This document shows, piece after piece, positions 20,784 through 30,474 of a stretch of 64,000 bases of DNA (the stretch's first letter is position 1; each line of letters starts with the position of its first letter). The DNA lies in contig NW_001914862.1 of NCBI RefSeq assembly GCF_000208925.1, positions 124,110-188,109 on the forward strand, in the 5' to 3' direction. The notes below the pieces were generated by a model. That model saw only the letters and a program-made list of their open reading frames with translations. It did not search any database and had not been told where the DNA came from. A program made the translations under genes and the position numbers. Origin of the DNA: Entamoeba histolytica HM-1:IMSS. Lineage: Eukaryota; Evosea; Mastigamoebida; Endamoebidae.

Positions 20784-22034
20784 TTAAATTAACAAGTTTG
20801 TTCCTTCATCATCATCATCAAATACATTCATATTTTTAGATGGAACTACTCCTGTTGATGAGGCAGGGCGTTGTAACATTTGTTGTTGTTGAGCAACTCT
20901 ATGAGGTACTGGTCTAACAACTCCAGGTTGAGTTGAGAGTGTTTCAATACGAATAGGTTCTTTTCCTCCAGCTGGTGAATGTCCAATTATATGAGGAGAT
21001 GGACTTGGGCGATACATCTTTGTATCTCCAATTGACCCAACAAAATCTATATTTGATGATGAACGAGAAACAGAACGAGATAATGATTCTCTTGAATCTT
21101 CACCGTTGTTAATTGAAATTAATGGTCTATTAATAAATTGACGTATACGTTGATTATTAGAAATTACATCACCTTGGAATGTTACATTAAATTTTTCTAT
21201 TTCTTCTTCAAGTTCTGAATCTGATTCATGAGCACGTAATAATGTAATTCTTCTAATAAGAAATTTTTGTAATGGTCCTGTTGGCATAAAAACTAATCGA
21301 GGAATATTAATAAATTTTTCTTTAACATCTTTATTTGAAAGAATAGTAAAATATTTATGTCTAACACGATCTATATTCTTACAAACTTCAACAAATCTTT
21401 CGACTTGATTAATTCTTAATTCTAATAAAATATTTGCTAATGCAGATGAATAAAAATTAATTTTATAAAATGCAATTGTAAGTTCTAATAATAAAATATC
21501 AGCTACATGAAATCCAATTCCATTTGCACAAAAATCAGCTTCTTCAAGATTTTTAGAGATATCAATTAATAATTCTAAAATGGTAAAAGCAAGATCTATA
21601 TTTTCAGGTTCTTTAATATCTGGTACATCATTCTCAGCAGAGAGAAGAATTTTATAAGTAGTAAAAAGTATTATCTTTGTTTCAATATGTGAAGCAAATA
21701 CCTGTGTTGTTTTACAATGATTCTTTGGAAGGTTACTTGTTATTAAATGAAGTGAATGTGAAAATTGTGATAAAATAAATCCATCAGCATCAACATCCAT
21801 AAGACGATATACTATACATAATAATCGAATATATCTCTTTTCATCTAAATTCTTTTCAAAGAGTTTCATAAGGTAATGAACAATTACTCTTTTAGACATT
21901 TCATCACTCATCATTTTAATTAATTCAACAACTTTACTCTCAGGTGGAGCAATATCTTTTGACCTAATAACCTTATTTAATAATTTTTGTTCTTTTGTCT
22001 CAGTGAATCCACGAATAGCACCTAGTAACGACAT
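20784..22034 (-). CDS. ANTH/AP180-like clathrin adaptor, probable
   Basis: 416 residues. The N-terminal half is helical and starts LLNKVIRSKDIAPPESKVVELIKMM, resembling the ANTH signature in which a basic helix, a short PP-containing turn and a second helix bind phosphoinositides. Helical repeats continue to about 285. The rest (about 285-405) is Ser/Pro/Gln-rich and probably disordered, with an acidic end DDDDEGTNLLI that could act as an adaptor-binding peptide. If correct, it helps recruit clathrin to endocytic membranes. The ANTH call rests on overall layout and the first two helices; a different helical-repeat protein is possible. Confidence 0.55.
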   Translation of the reverse strand: MSLLGAIRGFTETKEQKLLNKVIRSKDIAPPESKVVELIKMMSDEMSKRVIVHYLMKLFEKNLDEKRYIRLLCIVYRLMDVDADGFILSQFSHSLHLITSNLPKNHCKTTQVFASHIETKIILFTTYKILLSAENDVPDIKEPENIDLAFTILELLIDISKNLEEADFCANGIGFHVADILLLELTIAFYKINFYSSALANILLELRINQVERFVEVCKNIDRVRHKYFTILSNKDVKEKFINIPRLVFMPTGPLQKFLIRRITLLRAHESDSELEEEIEKFNVTFQGDVISNNQRIRQFINRPLISINNGEDSRESLSRSVSRSSSNIDFVGSIGDTKMYRPSPSPHIIGHSPAGGKEPIRIETLSTQPGVVRPVPHRVAQQQQMLQRPASSTGVVPSKNMNVFDDDDEGTNLLI

Positions 22035-23659
22035 GTTTTATTAAATTGAATTTTAAGATATTTGGCTGTCTTCCTTCATTTTTTAAGGGTTTGTTAACAT
22101 GCTTTTACAATCTCCTTACAGAGTCATTCCTTTTTTGTTTCTTTACGACAAAGTAAAAATCCCTTAAATACCTATTGGAATTTTCATTGAAATCTTTCAT
22201 ACATTTGATCCCATTTGATTGGGATATTTTCACTTATTTAATCTTTTTAACAAAACTTTTTAACCCTGATTAGGGTTTATACTTTATTTATCAGTTTTTT
22301 ATGTTACAAAGAGATTCTTCTACTTTGTTTCTTTCATAATTCCTAACTATGAAATTTCCAAGTAGTTTAGTTTTCAGATAATAGTTATTAATATTTTCTT
22401 TTATTGTATTTTAAATGAGATGCGGTAAAACTTTTTTTACATAACTTTGACGTCAGCAAAACTATTTTTAAGTGCTATTGTTCTTTTACAATAAAAAAGC
22501 ATTTTAGAACAATAGAAATAAATTCATCTAACTTTACTATAATCCAAATACTTCTCTTGGAAGTATTATACCATTTCCCTGATTTTTTATTATCTTTTGC
22601 TTCATAAACATATTTATTGTTATAAATTATTTTTCTTAAAATATTCCTTGAGATCTATTAACTCTTAAATTTTACTGGTTTTGGAAGTATTTTTTGATAT
22701 AATTCTTAGAATAGTTATATAAAAGTATACTTATTTGAAGTTATCTTTTAAGTATTTGATCAAACATAACCTTATAAGTAATTTAATAAAATACAACAAA
22801 ATAAGTGATAATAATTAATTGAATCATTTATAAGAATAAATAACTTCTTGTAAATAATTACATATTTTATTTATTACTTCTCATTATTGTAAAATAATTT
22901 TATGAATAATTTCTTCTATACCATAAATACCGTGAATATCATAAATTAATTACAAACCATTATTAGTAAATATTGTAATTAAATTAAACAATACGTTGAA
23001 TTATATTTTAAAGATGTTTTGAACATAATAAATAATATACATTGTTTTAATCGACATTAATTATTGGTATAGAATTATCCTTCTGTATGAAGAATTGTTT
23101 TTAATGAAAAATACAAAAATTTATTTTTTTAAAAACTTTTCATTGTTAATTGATTTGGGTGATTTAGTGAAGTTAAAAAACTATGTTCTATTAGTCTAAA
23201 TAAATTAAATTTACTTACTAAGTTGTTGAGTAAATTGTTAATTAAAGAAAGAAGAAATATCATTTTTTTGTTCTGACTTTATTACTTAAACCTTATTTCA
23301 CTCTTCAATTGATAAAAAATACTTTGTGTGTCTCTTCATTAATTTGTTAAACTCTCAATATTAAAAATATATTCAAAATGAAACCTTATTAAATAAAAAG
23401 AATTTGATAAGGCATTACGTGAAAGTTAATGAAAAGAACATTTTGATCAACCTACCACTCAGTACTAAATTTTAAAGTAGTTTTTATTTTATAATCTATC
23501 TACTAATTTCTTACAATAATTATAAATTAACTCTACCCTAATGAAGAACAACACCTACATTAGGAGATACTTCTAATAAGAAGTTTATGTTTTTAGTTGT
23601 CTTCCAATATTAAAAGAACCTGAAAAATAAACTAAAAACAAACTAATAATTTAAGGTTT
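22035..23659. other. 1.6-kb gene-poor AT-rich region with hairpins
   Basis: No supported coding frame. It contains three hairpin-forming sequences: ctattgttct at 22475-22484 with agaacaatag at 22506-22515; AATACTTC/GAAGTATT at about 22549-22569; and ACTTCT-aata-AGAAGT near 23569-23584. A non-coding RNA gene is possible but not shown. Confidence 0.5.
22475..22515. repeat. Perfect 10-bp inverted repeat, 21-nt loop
   Basis: The arm ctattgttct (22475-22484) is exactly complementary to agaacaatag (22506-22515). A second shorter hairpin with arms aatacttc and gaagtatt follows about 35 bases later. Position far from flanking genes makes it unlikely to be a UTR element. Confidence 0.45.
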
Positions 23660-24202
23660 TTATTCATTTCTATGAGCAAATGTTCTTCTTATGTAATGGG
23701 TTGAGGCTTTTGGAAGTGGTTTGTTTCTTATAAGAACAGTGTCATCAAATACCTTTGTATATTGAGGTTTTCTGACTCTTGTAATAGGTATTTGAGGTGA
23801 TTCAACAAATAAACTTTTAATAGAGTCAATGGCTTTATCATAATCCTCTTCTGAATCATATCTACATCTATTATATTTCATATCAGTGAATAAAAATCTC
23901 ATTCCTAGAATTGCCCAATCCATTGACTCTAGTGTGTTTAAAGGAACATGATACTTTGGTGCGTCTGAATCAAATAAATAGCGTAAACATGGGAGTGTGT
24001 CTTCATAAATTTTGTTTCGGATAATAGTGCATTGAACAGACTTAGCTTTAAAACTGAATATATTTCCTAATGACATCATAGACTTGGCAAGACTTTCTAG
24101 GCTTTTCCAAATTGAATTCCAAAACGAGTTTTTATTTTGCTGCATTATATAAAGGTATTTTTTGCTTTTGTAGTCATTCCTTTTCAAACCTTTTCTTTTC
24201 AT
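23660..24202 (-). CDS. Unknown small basic protein, 180 residues
   Basis: No family recognised. The first ~20 residues are Lys/Arg-rich and poorly conserved in character, so translation may start at the internal Met20 (MQQNKNSFWNSIWKSLESLA). A hydrophobic/amphipathic helix spans about 25-50 (SLAKSMMSLGNIFSF). The centre has SMDWAILGMRFLFTD and CRYDSEEDYDKAIDSIKSLF, and the tail is basic. No signal peptide or clear membrane span. Divergent from the large ubiquitin protease gene, with about 195 bp between them. I consider it a genuine gene because of its length, base composition and position. Confidence 0.55.
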   Translation of the reverse strand: MKRKGLKRNDYKSKKYLYIMQQNKNSFWNSIWKSLESLAKSMMSLGNIFSFKAKSVQCTIIRNKIYEDTLPCLRYLFDSDAPKYHVPLNTLESMDWAILGMRFLFTDMKYNRCRYDSEEDYDKAIDSIKSLFVESPQIPITRVRKPQYTKVFDDTVLIRNKPLPKASTHYIRRTFAHRNE

Positions 24203-24397
24203 TCCAAGATAGTAACAATATCAATAAAAATGATAAGCATGTTTTGTTTCCTAATCAAATTTTTTAAGTAAATTATTTTGTTTTTTGAAGAAGGAGAAAA
24301 AAGAAAAAACTAAAACTAAAACATCAATAAAAAATGAAAAGTTAAAAAAAGATGAGGTTTACAGAAAAAAATACTTAAAGTTCAAACAAAGAAAAGA

Positions 24398-27300
24398 ATG
24401 AACATTATAACTCAACCTACTAAAATGGAGGAGGTTCAAGGACTAAGTGAAGAAAAAGCACTTAGAATTAAGAAGATTGAATCTAAACAAGTTTCTTTAC
24501 AAGAATTATATTTATGGCTTATGGAACCAATAAACGTCATTGTCACAAATGAACTTGAATATTTTAACACCATCTTAAATACATTTGTTGAACATCCAGA
24601 AGGAGAGGTATTAAAATTAGTTAATCATATATTAAATGAATTATACAAAAAACCAGCTACAATGTCGTTGACATATGAATTTATGACAATAACTAATACA
24701 ACAACTGACTTATTCATTCGATTTGTTGGAGAAAATAAAGATGAACTAACACATGTATTAGATACAATGAGTCATGCTACTTCAAAATTTCTCCGTGAGT
24801 CATTTATTGAAGCATTAAAGACATTATTTTCTAATGGGGCTACTGAAACTACTATATTTATTGAACACTATTTTATAAATAACTTTAAAAATACACTTGT
24901 TCAACAAATTATTCCAAGTCTTCCTAATAATTCATTGACTTTAGGAAAAGAATATTCTGAGATTGCTAAGACATTAATAATTAACAATTTATCAAATGAA
25001 TTTATTCCAATGTCATTAATTGATTTTTATGGAGAACATTGTGAAAGTGTTGATGAGGAATTTATTAGTAAAATTAATGATGCACTATTTTCAGTTCCAT
25101 CTCCTGAACATATGGAATTACCAATTGTACAAAGTGATTCTGTAAGAGCTGCTTTAATGAAACTATTACAAAGAATATTTTTAAAAGAATATACCGCACC
25201 TGAGTTAATTAAAATGTGTATTAATCATATTAAAGATATTGAAATGAAACGAGTAAATGGAGCAACATTTAAGAAACAACCGTTTGTTGGATTAGAAAAC
25301 TTAGGATGTACATGTTATATTAATTCATTAACACAACAATTATATATGAATCCATATTTTAGAAATAGTATTATGAATGTAAAAGCAACAGATGATACGC
25401 CTTATATTAAAACATATCAAAAACTATTTACTGAATTACATGAAACAAAAGTAAGATATATAAATACAGATGAATATGTTTCTTCATTAAAAGGAGAAGA
25501 TGGAAAAGAATTAAACCCATATGTTCAAATGGATACTCATGAATTTTTATCTTCAACATTAGATACTATTGAAAAAGAACTTAAAAGTATTGAAGGACAA
25601 GAAAATATTATTGATAAATGTTTTTCAGGAACATTAGTTAATCAAATTGTTTCAAAAGAATGTGAACATATTAGTGAACATGAAGAAAAAACAATTTGTG
25701 AACAAATGAATATTGTTGTTTTTGGAGAAAAGAATAAAACAAGTTTGACTGAAAGTTTACAGTCACTTGTTAATGGAGATGAATTAACTGGAGAAAATAA
25801 ATACTTTTGTGAGAAATGTAAAAAAAAAGTTGATGCTATTAGAAGAACATGTATTAAAACACCACCAAATACTTTAATTCTTCATTTAAAACGATTTGAA
25901 TTTGATTATGAAACCTTACAAAGAATTAAAATTAATGACAGATATGAATTTCCAAGAGAATTGGATTTATATCCATATTGTATTGAACACATTAATCATC
26001 CAGAGAAAAAAGATGAAAATGGAGATTATAAATTTAAATTAGTTGGAGTTTTAGTTCATCTTGGAACATTAGATAGTGGACATTATTATTCTTATATTAA
26101 AGACCAAGAAACTGGTGATGAATGGTTTTCATTTAATGATGATTTAATTGATAAATTTGATATTAACACATTAGAAGAATCATGTTTTGGAGGTGGACAA
26201 TATAGTAAACATTACTCTGCATATATATTATTTTACCAAAAAGAAAAACCAACAATGGATATTCCACCTGTAAAATATCTTGATGATGTTAAAAATAATG
26301 TTATTAAAAACAATTTAAATCTTATAAGTAATTCTGTTATATTATCTAATACTTCAATGTCTGATTATTTAATTCAACAAATGCAATATATTAATGGTGA
26401 AGAATTAACTGAATTTAAAGGTACCACTGTTGTTCCAAATAAAATGGAAGAAGAATCAAATAAAGAACAAGAAAGAGTTGAAAAACTTAAGAAAATGGAT
26501 GGAGAAAGAAAATGTATAGATGAAAACCTTATTAAAGATTTAGCAAAAACTTGTATACATTATCAATTAACACATGAAACAATGTTATATGGATATTCAA
26601 GAACTGATCTATTTCAAAATGAATTGGTAACATTATTATCTAAACATCAAAGCATTGTTGATGAAATGTTAACTGAAGAAATTACTGGAGAAACAGATGA
26701 TGATTTATTACAAAAAACAAAAATGTATATTACTGGTGTTAATGCTTCATTAGCAACAATTAATTTCTTTGTTCGTATATTTGCAATTGGAAATAAAGAT
26801 CTTTTAACAAAATATGCTATTTTATTAGTTAACTTTTTTTCTAAATCTCAACGAGTTGGGTCTTCCTTTCGTTGTTTATGTCACTACATTAGGTTGTTTT
26901 GTGAAAACCCATTGTGCAGTGATATATTCACAAAACAAATTGTTAGTGGTGTTGGTTATGTCATGTGTTATACTACTCTTCGCGTACATTCTACTCAAGT
27001 AAAAAAAGTACCTGATTATAGTAATTTGTACATTCTTTTTATGAAGTCATTGGCACAAAATAGTCAAACATTAAATCAAATTATACAAAACCAAATTACT
27101 TCTATTAACTTTAAAAAAGATACATTAAATTGGATTGAAAAATGTAAAGTTTCAGTTGACAATTTACCATTAGCTAATGCATTAACTGAACTTATTATTA
27201 AAACAGAACCAAATGTTAGAGAATCTTTTATTAATTTTGTTAAAGATATTCAAGAATCAAAACAACCATTAGAACAAGTTTTGTCAATGGCATATAGTGA

Positions 27301-28831
27301 ATTAACAAAATACATTAAATTTAATAATGAAGCTGAAGTTCAATTTTTCTATAAATATCTTATTAATGAAGTACATGGCTATCATTTCCCTTCAGAAAAT
27401 ATATGTATTTCAAATATTATTAAAAATTCAATTCTTGCTAATTTACATGTTAAATCAACTGTACAACAAATATTAATTCAATTTATTCAAAACAATGAGA
27501 AAGAAGTATATAGATGTATTTTACATTATCATGAATTATTCCAAAAATCTATTAATGAATTATATTTATATATATTAGATGATTATTATATTCAATTATG
27601 GCAATCATTAATTATTCCTAAACTTCTTTTAGAATCAAATTTATTCAATTTCTTATACTATCATAAAAAAAGTTGTTGTTCAAAATTACGATATAGTATT
27701 ATTACTCTTGATACTGCACTAAATTCTACTCAATATGTAGAAGAAGAACTAATAAAAAATTTAATTAAATTATATCAAAATATTATATCATTAAATAACA
27801 CACTAAAACCTGATTATAACTTATACTCCTTATCAATTCTTACTTATCATTTAGCTCAAAGACGACCAGATTTATTTAGTATTTCTATTTTATTAAAATT
27901 CTCATATCCAATTTGTATTGAAACACAAATTGAAAATAAGGAAATTAATAAAGAAATTAATCAAAATCATACAGGAATTATAAAATGTATTATTACTTAT
28001 ATCTGTGAACATAAACGAGAAGACCTTATTAATGTTATAAAAAACAAGTCATTTGATTCAATAATGAATGAGTTATTAACTAACTCAACATATGATAATG
28101 AAAATATAAATTATTTAATTCGTATGATATTTTCTAATAATGAAGAAGAAGTGTTGTTTGATTTTATTGAACATTTTACTATCACATCATTAATACCTAT
28201 AAAAGAACGTGTTGAACTGATGATCAATTTAATATTTAAAGATGATGAAAGTATTATACGATTTGTTAATAAACATTCTGTCAATAAAATAATTTCATTA
28301 TGTGGTCAAAAAGTATGTATGCCACAAGTTCTTAAAATACTTATTCCTTATTTACCAACCCAAATAGAATCTTTTAATATTTGTAGAGATGTATTACAGA
28401 AACTTACTCCAAATAAAGAAAACATTAATTTAGTTAAATGTTTACTCAATAAAATTAATAATGTTATTGAAAGAGTTGATGGAAATACAAATTCAGTTAT
28501 GTTCAATTTAAACTCTGTTATTGGTATTATTAATAAATTTTCTAAACTTGAAGAAATTAAAGAAATTGAAGAAGAAATATTTAAATTACTAACTAACTTT
28601 GAAAATAAAGGTGGAAAGCTCCAACAAGTACTTAGTTTATTACTCATTTCGACAACTTTTATTAAAGAAGATCATTTAAAACTACTTCACTTCTTATTAG
28701 TTAAAAAGAAATTAACAACTAAACCAGAAAATGCTGAGGTTATTGGTAAAGTTATTTGTGAAAATCAAGAAAACGTTATATTGAGAAATGAAATTATTGA
28801 GTATATCAACTCCAATAATAAATCTATTTAA
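24398..28831 (+). CDS. Giant ubiquitin carboxyl-terminal hydrolase (USP9X/USP34-like)
   Basis: 1477 residues; Met10 (MEEVQGLSEE) is an alternative start. The USP catalytic domain spans about 295-620, preceded and followed by long helical repeats, as in USP9X and USP34. The Cys box reads FVGLENLGCTCYINS with catalytic Cys306; HEFL (QMDTHEFLSS) and two CxxC pairs (the second CEKCKKK) are present; the His box is LDSGHYYSYIKD with His562, followed by WFSFNDD (Asn580/Asp581). The residue before TC is normally Asn (GNTC) but is Cys here. The enzyme would remove ubiquitin from protein substrates. The C-terminal ~850 residues are helical without another catalytic domain. Confidence 0.9.
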   Translation: MNIITQPTKMEEVQGLSEEKALRIKKIESKQVSLQELYLWLMEPINVIVTNELEYFNTILNTFVEHPEGEVLKLVNHILNELYKKPATMSLTYEFMTITNTTTDLFIRFVGENKDELTHVLDTMSHATSKFLRESFIEALKTLFSNGATETTIFIEHYFINNFKNTLVQQIIPSLPNNSLTLGKEYSEIAKTLIINNLSNEFIPMSLIDFYGEHCESVDEEFISKINDALFSVPSPEHMELPIVQSDSVRAALMKLLQRIFLKEYTAPELIKMCINHIKDIEMKRVNGATFKKQPFVGLENLGCTCYINSLTQQLYMNPYFRNSIMNVKATDDTPYIKTYQKLFTELHETKVRYINTDEYVSSLKGEDGKELNPYVQMDTHEFLSSTLDTIEKELKSIEGQENIIDKCFSGTLVNQIVSKECEHISEHEEKTICEQMNIVVFGEKNKTSLTESLQSLVNGDELTGENKYFCEKCKKKVDAIRRTCIKTPPNTLILHLKRFEFDYETLQRIKINDRYEFPRELDLYPYCIEHINHPEKKDENGDYKFKLVGVLVHLGTLDSGHYYSYIKDQETGDEWFSFNDDLIDKFDINTLEESCFGGGQYSKHYSAYILFYQKEKPTMDIPPVKYLDDVKNNVIKNNLNLISNSVILSNTSMSDYLIQQMQYINGEELTEFKGTTVVPNKMEEESNKEQERVEKLKKMDGERKCIDENLIKDLAKTCIHYQLTHETMLYGYSRTDLFQNELVTLLSKHQSIVDEMLTEEITGETDDDLLQKTKMYITGVNASLATINFFVRIFAIGNKDLLTKYAILLVNFFSKSQRVGSSFRCLCHYIRLFCENPLCSDIFTKQIVSGVGYVMCYTTLRVHSTQVKKVPDYSNLYILFMKSLAQNSQTLNQIIQNQITSINFKKDTLNWIEKCKVSVDNLPLANALTELIIKTEPNVRESFINFVKDIQESKQPLEQVLSMAYSELTKYIKFNNEAEVQFFYKYLINEVHGYHFPSENICISNIIKNSILANLHVKSTVQQILIQFIQNNEKEVYRCILHYHELFQKSINELYLYILDDYYIQLWQSLIIPKLLLESNLFNFLYYHKKSCCSKLRYSIITLDTALNSTQYVEEELIKNLIKLYQNIISLNNTLKPDYNLYSLSILTYHLAQRRPDLFSISILLKFSYPICIETQIENKEINKEINQNHTGIIKCIITYICEHKREDLINVIKNKSFDSIMNELLTNSTYDNENINYLIRMIFSNNEEEVLFDFIEHFTITSLIPIKERVELMINLIFKDDESIIRFVNKHSVNKIISLCGQKVCMPQVLKILIPYLPTQIESFNICRDVLQKLTPNKENINLVKCLLNKINNVIERVDGNTNSVMFNLNSVIGIINKFSKLEEIKEIEEEIFKLLTNFENKGGKLQQVLSLLLISTTFIKEDHLKLLHFLLVKKKLTTKPENAEVIGKVICENQENVILRNEIIEYINSNNKSI

Positions 28832-29204
28832 TTCAATAGAATTATTTGACTTATCCTTCTTCTGGTTTTTTAATACTACAAAAATAGAAATCAACATTTA
28901 CAATTAACATTTATTTATTTAATATAAATTATTAAAAAATATTATTTTTAATTTAAAAAACTTCATTCGGCTTTTTTTTAGTTAAATTAAGAGATAAATG
29001 TAAAACAATTTGAAAAATTAGATATTATTATAGGATATTTCTGATTTATAGAAGTACTTTACTTTTAATAATAAATAATATCCATCCTTTTTTTTCTATT
29101 TTTAATAAATGAAATTTCTGCTATTCTAAAATTAAAACAGTAGATATTACATTCACTATATTTAAAGACTTGTTAAAATAAACTCATTAATTTAATTAAC
29201 TCTA
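28832..29204. other. AT-rich intergenic region
   Basis: About 370 bp between two plus-strand genes. It holds the 3' end of the ubiquitin protease gene and the promoter of the Ras-like gene. No other feature seen. Confidence 0.5.
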
Positions 29205-29879
29205 ATGAATACTGTTCGTGTTACTTTTATTGGTCATCCTGCTACTGGAAAAACTGCTCTTATTAAACAATATTTATATCATAAAACCATTAATGAATAT
29301 CTCCCAACAATACAAGACACTTACAATAGTTTAATTACTGTTGATGGGTACAAAACTGAAGTTACTCTTGTCGATACTTCAGGTGAAGAAGAATTTCATT
29401 TACTTCGAGACAGTGAACTTACTCGAACTGATTACCTTGTTTATGTTTATTCTGTAACTGATTTGGGGTCATTTGTTAATGCTCAAGAAGACATTGCAGA
29501 ATGTCTTTCTATAATAGCTAATAATGGGAACAAAGGATATCCATCAATTCTTATTATTGGTAATAAATGTGATGCTAGTCATCGTGTTATTTCACCAGAA
29601 GAAGGTGAGAAATTAAAAAATAAAATTCAAAAGGTTTGTCCATGTGCCTTCTTTGAAACATCAGCTACAACAAATCTAAATCTTCAACGTGTGTTTAATA
29701 CATTTGTTACTGGAATATCTACTTCTGAACACAAAATGAATGAAACAAAAGAACAAGATAAAAAATACAAAAAACCAGTTGCTTTTAAAACTACTCTTGA
29801 AGATTTAGATCGTCCTCTTTCTCATCAAAACAGATTTATTGCCTTTTTCTCACCAAGAAGAAAAAATGAAAAACGATAA
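29205..29879 (+). CDS. Atypical Ras-like small GTPase
   Basis: 224 residues, colinear with human Ras numbering through the first 61 positions. The P-loop is GHPATGKT (10-17), so position 12 is Pro and 13 is Ala; effector Thr35 is present in YLPTIQDTY; switch II is DTSGEEEF (57-64), so the catalytic Gln61 is Glu. NKCD (120-123) and ETSA complete the guanine-binding motifs. The C-terminus is long, basic and ends KNEKR, with no CAAX or double-Cys prenylation site. Substitutions at 12 and 61 suggest altered or absent GTP hydrolysis, and the missing lipid site suggests membrane attachment by charge or none. It is Ras/Rheb-like rather than Rab- or Rho-like. Confidence 0.85.
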   Translation: MNTVRVTFIGHPATGKTALIKQYLYHKTINEYLPTIQDTYNSLITVDGYKTEVTLVDTSGEEEFHLLRDSELTRTDYLVYVYSVTDLGSFVNAQEDIAECLSIIANNGNKGYPSILIIGNKCDASHRVISPEEGEKLKNKIQKVCPCAFFETSATTNLNLQRVFNTFVTGISTSEHKMNETKEQDKKYKKPVAFKTTLEDLDRPLSHQNRFIAFFSPRRKNEKR

Positions 29880-29967
29880 ATGAATGAATAAAAGTAGTGT
29901 TATCCAAGTAATGTATTTAATCAATTGAATATTAAAATTATTTGATTTAAGTTGTATAAATTTAATC

Positions 29968-30351
29968 TCACTTCTTATTCTTTGAGTATTTTTCATATGA
30001 TCGAACTCCTGATGATACTTGTTCTTTAATTGACGGCCAAACTTCATCATATTCTTTTTTACTAACAAAAGACTGCCAGCCATATCTAATTGTTATTTAT
30101 ATAAATGGTTTTATTAACAAATTATTAACAAACACTTCATCTATTGAAAAATGACTAAACAAGCATGTGTTTTCAATATTTCCATCCTTAATTTCATTTT
30201 GTTGTATAATTTGATCGTTAGGTTCAGCAACAATAAGTCCATTAAGTGACTCATCTCCTTTTACAGCTTCAATGTCATTATTTTGTTCTTGTTCCTCAAC
30301 TTCTTCCTCTTCTTCCTTTTGCTGATTTCTAAAAAGATCAAGTACAGACAT
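29968..30351 (-). CDS. Small acidic protein, two exons, unknown
   Basis: Exon 1 is 30351-30134 and exon 2 is 30085-29968. The 48-nt intron (30133-30086) runs GTTTGT to TAG in phase 2, giving 111 residues. The N-terminus MSVLDLFRNQQ leads into a Glu-rich stretch (about 12-25), a variable middle, and a C-terminal segment with YGWQSFVSKKEYDEVWPSIKE and a basic end SYEKYSKNKK. No domain recognised. Without the intron, two unrelated-looking short frames are seen, so this gene is easily mis-annotated. Convergent with the Ras-like gene. Confidence 0.62.
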
Positions 30352-30474
30352 AAACTTAAAGAATTTTAAGTTTTCTTTGTTTTTTAAATAAATGAAGATA
30401 CCCTAAAATATTTCATTAAGAAACACTTCTTATTCACATCACCAACAATTCTAATTACAACAAAAAGGACTAAA

